A DNA stretch of 64,000 nucleotides, taken from Anthopleura xanthogrammica (Eukaryota > Cnidaria > Anthozoa > Actiniaria > Actiniidae). The notes beneath the pieces were generated by a model that had not been told where the DNA came from, ran no database searches, and worked only from the letters and a program-made list of their open reading frames with translations. The translations under genes and the position numbers were made by a program. The DNA is taken from contig OZ025214.1 of the NCBI GenBank assembly GCA_964019055.1, forward strand, positions 5,407,858 through 5,471,857. Direction: 5' to 3'. Positions 58,286-64,000 of this stretch are shown one piece after another (position 1 is the first letter of the stretch; each line of letters starts with the position of its first letter).

Positions 58286-59687
58286 ATCAGGGATTGGTTG
58301 AGAACTCTCGACCAATCAGAAGCGAGATAGCTGATTTAGCATCCAATCGTATAGCAGTAGTAGTAGTAGCACAGTAGCGCAACAACAACGTGATAAAAAC
58401 AATAACAGCGGTAACAGCAACAACAACATGACAGCAGCGGCTGTGGTAGTAATGAAGCGTGGGGGAATGGAACGAAAACTAAAAACGGCTGCTAAGAATG
58501 CTAAGGAGACTACTGTGGCAGCGGTCACTAATTAAAGTTGTCCAAAAAAAAAAACCTTGGTTTTCGAGACGGAAGTCCCAAGAGTACTTCAGAATACTTG
58601 TGTTACGTTTGGACACACATGTCAACAGTGAGTGAATTTGCATAGACACGTAACGGGAAAGGTCATTAGAGGAGATAACCGTGTTTAATCTGTACTCCAA
58701 CATTTTGACTGCGCAGGCAAGTGAGTACAAAAACTTATCTCTAATTCTTGAAGTAATTTCAAAACTATCACTTAATTCATTAAGAATTCAGATATTTTTT
58801 AGTTAATGATGTTCTAATCGTCTTTTAATGGTTTCTAATGACCGTAGTGTACTGTGCTGTACAGTCAAACTTGGTCAAAAGCAATATCGACCATGGCAAA
58901 GGAGCAAAAGATCAGCCGAAGAAGCTTAACGATATGCTAGCTACCTAAATGTGTTAAAGTAGAGAGACTGCATGATAAAATTGGAAAGATTTTAAACAAA
59001 TTTGATTAGAAAAATGGAATATTTAGGTCATGTTATGTAATTACATCGATCTCGTTCATGGTACATTACACACCAAATTTTTGGATTATCGTTATGTTAT
59101 AGCCATTCTGAAAAGTATTCATTGTATATTCGTGTATAGATTTTTTGATCATATACACAGGGTATATTATACACTTAGTTTAACCTAATGTTAACCACCA
59201 AAAAAGCTACAAAGCTGAAACCGCTGGTGATCATTGGAAACATTTCATATCAAACAAGTAAAGCTTTAATAGCAACTACAGCTTGATGAGGTAAAATATC
59301 TTAAGTCCATCAATATTTATCAAGCTATGACCCCTAAAAGGTACCAAAATTCTCTTTCTCGTAGTTATAACAATCGCCATTTTCACCCCTAAATGGAACC
59401 AATTGACTGAATTTTACAGCATTTTAGTTAGTTTTTCGCTTCAACAGCCTGAAACTACCAAAGTAGGTACCAAATAACAAAATAACAAATAACAAAAATG
59501 AACCCGTAAAAAGTACGAGCATTCCCTCCCCTTTCAAATCGGAGTCCCCCCTCCCCCTACCCCCCGGTGTATATGTTTAGTACACTTTTATAAGCTTTTC
59601 AGAAGATTTTTTACTATAAATTTATTACTAACTGGCTTTGCCTGTAATTCAGCTTACGCCCGCTGCGAGAGGTCGAATAAACAAATT
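58286..59687. other. Gene-free spacer between P450 copies
   Basis: Contains a CAA/CAG/GTA-rich low-complexity patch (58355-58460) and a C-tract region (59525-59570). No gene supported. Confidence 0.5.
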
Positions 59688-60646
59688 AGCAGTAGCAGTA
59701 GCAGTAGCAGTAGCAGTAGCAGTAGCAGTAGCAGTAGCAGTAGCAGTAGCAGTAGCAGTAGCAGTAGCAGTAGCAGTAGCAGTAGCAGTAGCAGTAGCAG
59801 TAGCAGTAGCAGTAGCAGTAGCAGTAGCAGTAGCAGTAGCAGTAGCAGTAGCAGTAGCAGTAGCAGTAGCAGTAGCAGTAGCAGTAGCAGTAGCAGTAGC
59901 AGTAGCAGTAGCAGTAGCAGTAGCAGTAGCAGTAGCAGTAGCAGTAGCAGTAGCAGTAGCAGTAGCAGTAGCAGTAGCAGTAGCAGTAGCAGTAGCAGTA
60001 GCAGTAGCAGTAGCAGTAGCAGTAGCAGTAGCAGTAGCAGTAGCAGTAGCAGTAGCAGTAGCAGTAGCAGTAGCAGTAGCAGTAGCAGTAGCAGTAGCAG
60101 TAGCAGTAGCAGTAGCAGTAGCAGTAGCAGTAGCAGTAGCAGTAGCAGTAGCAGTAGCAGTAGCAGTAGCAGTAGCAGTAGCAGTAGCAGTAGCAGTAGC
60201 AGTAGCAGTAGCAGTAGCAGTAGCAGTAGCAGTAGCAGTAGCAGTAGCAGTAGCAGTAGCAGTAGCAGTAGCAGTAGCAGTAGCAGTAGCAGTAGCAGTA
60301 GCAGTAGCAGTAGCAGTAGCAGTAGCAGTAGCAGTAGCAGTAGCAGTAGCAGTAGCAGTAGCAGTAGCAGTAGCAGTAGCAGTAGCAGTAGCAGTAGCAG
60401 TAGCAGTAGCAGTAGCAGTAGCAGTAGCAGTAGCAGTAGCAGTAGCAGTAGCAGTAGCAGTAGCAGTAGCAGTAGCAGTAGCAGTAGCAGTAGCAGTAGC
60501 AGTAGCAGTAGCAGTAGCAGTAGCAGTAGCAGTAGCAGTAGCAGTAGCAGTAGCAGTAGCAGTAGCAGTAGCAGTAGCAGTAGCAGTAGCAGTAGCAGTA
60601 GCAGTAGCAGTAGCAGTAGCAGTAGCAGTAGCAGTAGCAGTAGCAG
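59688..60646. repeat. (GCAGTA)n hexanucleotide array
   Basis: About 959 bases, roughly 160 essentially perfect copies, with a short decayed border to 60710. It ends about 207 bases before the P450 start codon. Translation gives Ala-Val repeats on the plus strand and poly-Leu on the minus strand; these are artefacts. Confidence 0.98.
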
Positions 60647-60852
60647 CAGTACTAGTAGAAGCAGTAGCAGTAGCAGCAGTAGTAGTAACACAGCAGTAGG
60701 AGTAGTAATAGTACTGAGGAGGGTTTTGAATATCATTTTGTGGTCGTACTTCCTTCGTAATTAAGTCGTAAATCCGTCGGGTTCAACTCGGAAGCATTTT
60801 GTAACTCTGTTCTGACTTTCGATTATTTTTCTAGACTCCAATAAAAATCAAG

Positions 60853-62349
60853 ATGTTCACAGAAGTACTGATTCTCCTGTGCACAGTTCTTCTAGTGGTC
60901 TACGCGATCACGTGGGTGCGCTCGTCACGTGGGTATCCCCCAGGGCCTCTTCGTTTCCCAGTGATTGGAAGTCTCCTAAGCCTTCAAGATTCAAACTCTC
61001 TCCTGCACAAAACTCTCACAAGAATGGCCAAGACTTATGGCGACATGTTCACTCTGTACCTGCCAAGTCAACCTACTGTTGTAATCAACACATTCAACAT
61101 CGCCCACGAAGCACTAATCACCCAAAAAGATACTTTTTCGGGGAGGCCTTATTTGTTTGTTCATCAATATTTTTCCCGCGGAGGAAAGGGCCTGGGTTTC
61201 AATGACTTCACCCCTACTATGGTCCTTGCTCGTAAAATGGTCCATTCAGCGTTGCGCATTTATCAGCCTTACTTGGAGGACAAATTAACCGAGGAAGGAA
61301 TGGCATTAGTGGAGAGATTTAACAAGTATAAAAACAAGCCATTTGACCCCCAAAACGATTTCTCTTTCGTCATCGCAAATGTCGTGTTTTCCGTTGTATA
61401 CGGAATACGCTTTGATTTGGATGACGAGGAACTCCACGAGAGCGTGAGGTACAACAATATGGGAGCCTCCGTTCTGGGACCTGTTAATATCTTGAACGTC
61501 TTTCCCTGGCTCATTCATTTTCCAATTCGCCAAAGTACAATGTTAAAGGACATAATTAACTATCGCACCCGTGTGAAGGACGCTCGCTATTATAAAGTAA
61601 AGAAAACATTTCAAGAAAACCAGATCCGTCATTTGGTAGACGCTTTGCTGCAGGCGAAACTCGTGGAAGAAAGAGACGACACAAACTCTCTCAAGCACAT
61701 GACAGATGACCATATCATGGCAATAACTGATGCAGTCTTCGGGGCAGGAGCTGAAACCACAGCCACAACACTTCGCTGGGAGTTGGCCTACGTGCTCAAC
61801 TATCCCGACATTCAAGATCACATCTATGAAGAAATCAAAGACGTCTTTGGTGATGGGGAAATCGAGCTGAAGAAGAGGAAAAATTGTCATTTTCTGGAAG
61901 CGTTTATAACCGAGGTTCTCCGCTGTGCTTCTATTGCGCCTCTTTTTGCTCACAAGAGCACCTGCGACACTACACTTTGTGGTTACCACATTCCTAAGGA
62001 TACCACAATACTCCTCAATTTGTGGGCCATCAACCACGACCCAAAAGAATGGGAAAGTCCCTTCGAGTTCAAGCCGTCCAGATTCCTGGACTCCAAAGGC
62101 GAGTTCACAGGAACACAGAAATTGAGTTACCTGCCCTTTGGAGCCGGACGCCGTTCTTGTGTTGGAGAAGCTTTGGCGAAGAAAGAGCTGTTTCTCATGT
62201 CGGTAATTTTGTTCCAGAAGTTGAAGTTTGAGAATCCTGAAGGCAGTCCTCTTCCTGATATTCACGATGGCACACTGGGTATTGCATATGCTCCTAAACC
62301 TTTCAAGGTTGTCGCAAGAGCAAGAAAAGAGACAACTGTTTTTAGCTGA
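60853..62349 (+). CDS. Microsomal cytochrome P450 (CYP2/CYP17-clan-like)
   Basis: An intact 498-residue single-exon monooxygenase, normal in length. The N-terminal hydrophobic signal anchor (VLILLCTVLLVVYAITWV) is followed by a basic residue cluster and the proline hinge YPPGP, so it is ER-membrane bound with a cytosolic catalytic domain. The I-helix oxygen-activation motif is GAGAETT (297-303). K-helix ExxR is E354-R357 (EVLR). A PERF-like motif reads FKPSRF. The heme loop FGAGRRSCVG carries the proximal thiolate Cys at C436. The overall pattern (PPGP..P..G, FGAGRR) suits the CYP2 clan, which includes CYP1 and CYP17; substrate unknown. A 3' splice site (TTATTTTTCTAG, ending 60834) precedes a 18-base leader, so a non-coding first exon probably lies upstream, perhaps beyond the hexanucleotide array. 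A damaged paralogue lies 3.2-3.9 kb upstream in the same orientation. Confidence 0.95.
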   Translation: MFTEVLILLCTVLLVVYAITWVRSSRGYPPGPLRFPVIGSLLSLQDSNSLLHKTLTRMAKTYGDMFTLYLPSQPTVVINTFNIAHEALITQKDTFSGRPYLFVHQYFSRGGKGLGFNDFTPTMVLARKMVHSALRIYQPYLEDKLTEEGMALVERFNKYKNKPFDPQNDFSFVIANVVFSVVYGIRFDLDDEELHESVRYNNMGASVLGPVNILNVFPWLIHFPIRQSTMLKDIINYRTRVKDARYYKVKKTFQENQIRHLVDALLQAKLVEERDDTNSLKHMTDDHIMAITDAVFGAGAETTATTLRWELAYVLNYPDIQDHIYEEIKDVFGDGEIELKKRKNCHFLEAFITEVLRCASIAPLFAHKSTCDTTLCGYHIPKDTTILLNLWAINHDPKEWESPFEFKPSRFLDSKGEFTGTQKLSYLPFGAGRRSCVGEALAKKELFLMSVILFQKLKFENPEGSPLPDIHDGTLGIAYAPKPFKVVARARKETTVFS

Positions 62350-62370
62350 AGCCAAACTTAGCCAAAATGT

Positions 62371-62735
62371 AGCCACAAAGATAACGCTTTTTATTATAAC
62401 TATTTTACACGCGCACTGAATGTAACGGCATGTAGCCGAATGTAGCCACAAAGATAACGCTTTTTATTATAACTATTTTACACGCGCACTGAATGTAACG
62501 GCATGTAGCCGAATGTAGCCACAAAGATAACGCTTTTTATTATAACTATTTTACACGCGCACTGAATGTAACGGCATGTAGCCGAATGTAGCCACAAAGA
62601 TAACGCTTTTTATTATAACTATTTTACACGCGCACTGAATGTAACGGCATGTAGCCGAATGTAGCCACAAAGATAACGCTTTTTATTATAACTATTTTAC
62701 ACGCGCACTGAATGTAACGGCATGTAGCCGTTGCG
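62371..62735. repeat. 73-bp tandem array in the P450 3' UTR
   Basis: Five units beginning AGCCACAAAGATAACGCTTT at 62371, 62444, 62517, 62590 and 62663, nearly identical. The first begins 22 bases after the stop codon. The pseudogene carries a single diverged unit, so the array probably expanded after duplication. Confidence 0.95.
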
Positions 62736-62810
62736 TATTTTAATCGTACTATACTCGTACCATCTTTATACAATAACTGTTACTGTAGCTATAGTGGACC
62801 GCACGAAAAC

Positions 62811-63170
62811 AATGGGAAGCCAATTAAATGTTACGGCATATCGTACCGTGTACATGATGTAAGTCAGCACCCTATGTTCCTACTCGTACGATGACCATTC
62901 TCAATGGGAAGCCATTTAAATGTTACGGCATATCGTACCGTGTACGTACTGTAAGACAGTAGTGCCCTATGTTCCTACTCGTACGATGACCATTCTCAAT
63001 GGGAAGCCATTTAAATGTTACGGCATATCGTACCGTGTACGTACTGTAAGACAGTAGCACCCTATGTTCCTACTCGTACGATGACCATTCTTATGGGAAG
63101 CCATTTCAATGTTACGGTATGACGTCCTTGTACGTTTTGCAAGTCAGTACCGTATGTTTCCTGCACTCGT
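62811..63170. repeat. 92-95-bp tandem array of palindrome-containing units
   Basis: Four units begin AATGGGAAGCCA at 62811, 62903, 62998 and (as TATGGG) 63092. Each contains TGTTACGGCATATCGTACC, GTGTACGTACTGTAAG-type and CTCGTACGATGACCATTC strings. Units contain partial palindromes (GTACGTAC, TCGTACGA). Dispersed relatives lie at 16535-17040 and 44215-44325. Confidence 0.9.
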
Positions 63171-63489
63171 AAGATAAACGTTCTATTCTACGTACATCCC
63201 GTAGTAAAATAAAGTCATTTTATAGAAAATAAAAACACAAATGCTATAGCGCACAAATATATAAATTAAATTTTGTAGTCCGAGCCTACGAGCTTGACAA
63301 AAGAAAGTAAACAAAAACAAAAAATATGTAAACTTTTAATCGTGATTCCACTGATTCCAAGTTTGAAAGGGAGTTTGCGCGCTACCCTGTTGTACTCAAA
63401 ATAAATATCAATAATACCTGGTTTTGTCATTATTTCAAAATGATTAATTTAAGTGAATTCCATTTTTTTTTAATTCGTTGCTTTTTTCA
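63171..63489. other. Gene-free AT-rich stretch
   Basis: Between the array and the DUF924 exon. It presumably holds the DUF924 3' UTR on the minus strand. Confidence 0.4.
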
Positions 63490-63603
63490 TTACCACTTGT
63501 ATCGATCAGGTAAGTTGCGCAAGAATTCTTCCTCCTCTTTAGTGTTTGTTCTACCAAGAGCTTTATTCCTCTGTGGGTATCGCCCAAATCTATCAATAAC
63601 TTC
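63490..63603 (-). CDS. DUF924-family protein, terminal exon (partial)
   Basis: A minus-strand terminal exon of 38 codons, phase 0, preceded by a good 3' splice site (ATTTTTATTTTTAG, AG at 63604-63605) and ending in TAA. The peptide contains VIDRFGRYPQRNKALGR followed by a short Glu-rich segment and FLRNLPDRYKW. RFGRFPHRN..LGR, followed by TPEE-EFL, is the C-terminal hallmark of the DUF924 family (~180-residue alpha-helical, TPR-like fold; function not established). Upstream exons lie beyond, or unrecognised within, 63606-64000. Short, but the motif is characteristic. Confidence 0.75.
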   Translation of the reverse strand, partial: EVIDRFGRYPQRNKALGRTNTKEEEEFLRNLPDRYKW

Positions 63604-63605
63604 CT

Positions 63606-64000
63606 AAAAATAAAAATAAATTAACTGAAATTAAATCAAAAAAAGAAACAAAGAAAAGTAAAACACGGAATAATTGGGAATGATTTTCTCAGGATCCCTT
63701 GATTTCACTATATGTCATTTCTAGACTCGTGTGGAATGTTCACCCTGAATCGCACAAATGGTGATCATTGTTTGGCCAATATATGGAGTAGGGTAATGAG
63801 ATTTAAAGGCGTTTAACAGTTGACTGAAACCCAGAAATTGCTTATCATCCAAAGATGGCCAGTCTCCAAATGTTTGGTCAGTGCACAGCACTAACGTTCA
63901 CAGAAATGTGGCCACTTGCAAGACGGTCGTTTTCTACAATTACCAGAATGCATCGCGAATTTTCTTTTATATTCAAAGATGTATTGCCTCATGAGAATAA
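63606..64000. other. Probable intron/upstream part of the DUF924 gene
   Basis: No exon can be assigned with confidence. A minus-strand open stretch at 63721-63897 is discussed among the findings. Confidence 0.4.

Noticed and set aside
59654..60736. Open frames of 353-360 codons encoding Ala-Val and poly-Leu repeats
   Set aside because: They are entirely the translation of the GCAGTA hexanucleotide array; all six frames lack stops for the same reason.
61543..62451. 302-codon minus-strand frame opposite the P450
   Set aside because: Antisense shadow of a well-supported P450 coding frame; no domain or start context.

Overview
The window looks like nuclear DNA of an early-branching animal, most likely a cnidarian and probably an anthozoan (inference). 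Genes are sparse and AT-rich and are separated by several kilobases of non-coding DNA. Introns are spliceosomal (GT..AG). The gene families are metazoan: a TMTC O-mannosyltransferase, a KLF-like zinc-finger factor, an amine-like GPCR, an arginine-type phosphagen kinase, a RERG/RASL-type GTPase and a microsomal P450. Non-coding DNA is rich in simple repeats and small non-autonomous transposons. No bacterial, viral or CRISPR features were seen.

Layout. 0-11 kb: a tRNA-derived SINE (2227-2536), an intronless three-zinc-finger gene with a TATA box (3718-6177), a 470-bp purine-only microsatellite and a CpG-rich hairpin element. 11-12.4 kb: a phosphagen kinase with a C-terminal CaaX box. 17.4-19.6 kb: a four-exon Ras-like GTPase assembled here, whose introns carry a 112-bp satellite and SINE pieces. 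20-41 kb: gene-poor, with short MITE-like hairpins, an 11-copy 57-bp array inside a SINE, a 49-bp array and two weak small-protein candidates. 41.5-42.5 kb: an intronless class A GPCR whose tail-coding segment is tandemly repeated downstream. 46.9-56.3 kb: an 18-exon TMTC1-like gene on the minus strand; all exon phases agree and give 886 codons with a start and a stop. 56.9-62.4 kb: a P450 pseudogene, broken by a deletion and a hAT-like insertion, followed by a 959-bp hexanucleotide array and the intact P450 paralogue. 62.4-63.2 kb: two tandem arrays. 63.5 kb: the last exon of a DUF924-family gene on the minus strand.

The genes do not form an operon or an evident pathway; each appears to be an independent unit. 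The most informative signals are evolutionary: a SINE family with a variable internal minisatellite; an apparent gene-conversion tract plus a microhomology deletion plus an 8-bp-TSD insertion in the P450 pair; a predicted prenylated arginine kinase; and an amine-like GPCR lacking the canonical extracellular disulfide. Splice models and motif positions were derived by hand from the sequence. Family names rest on recognised motifs, not on database searches.
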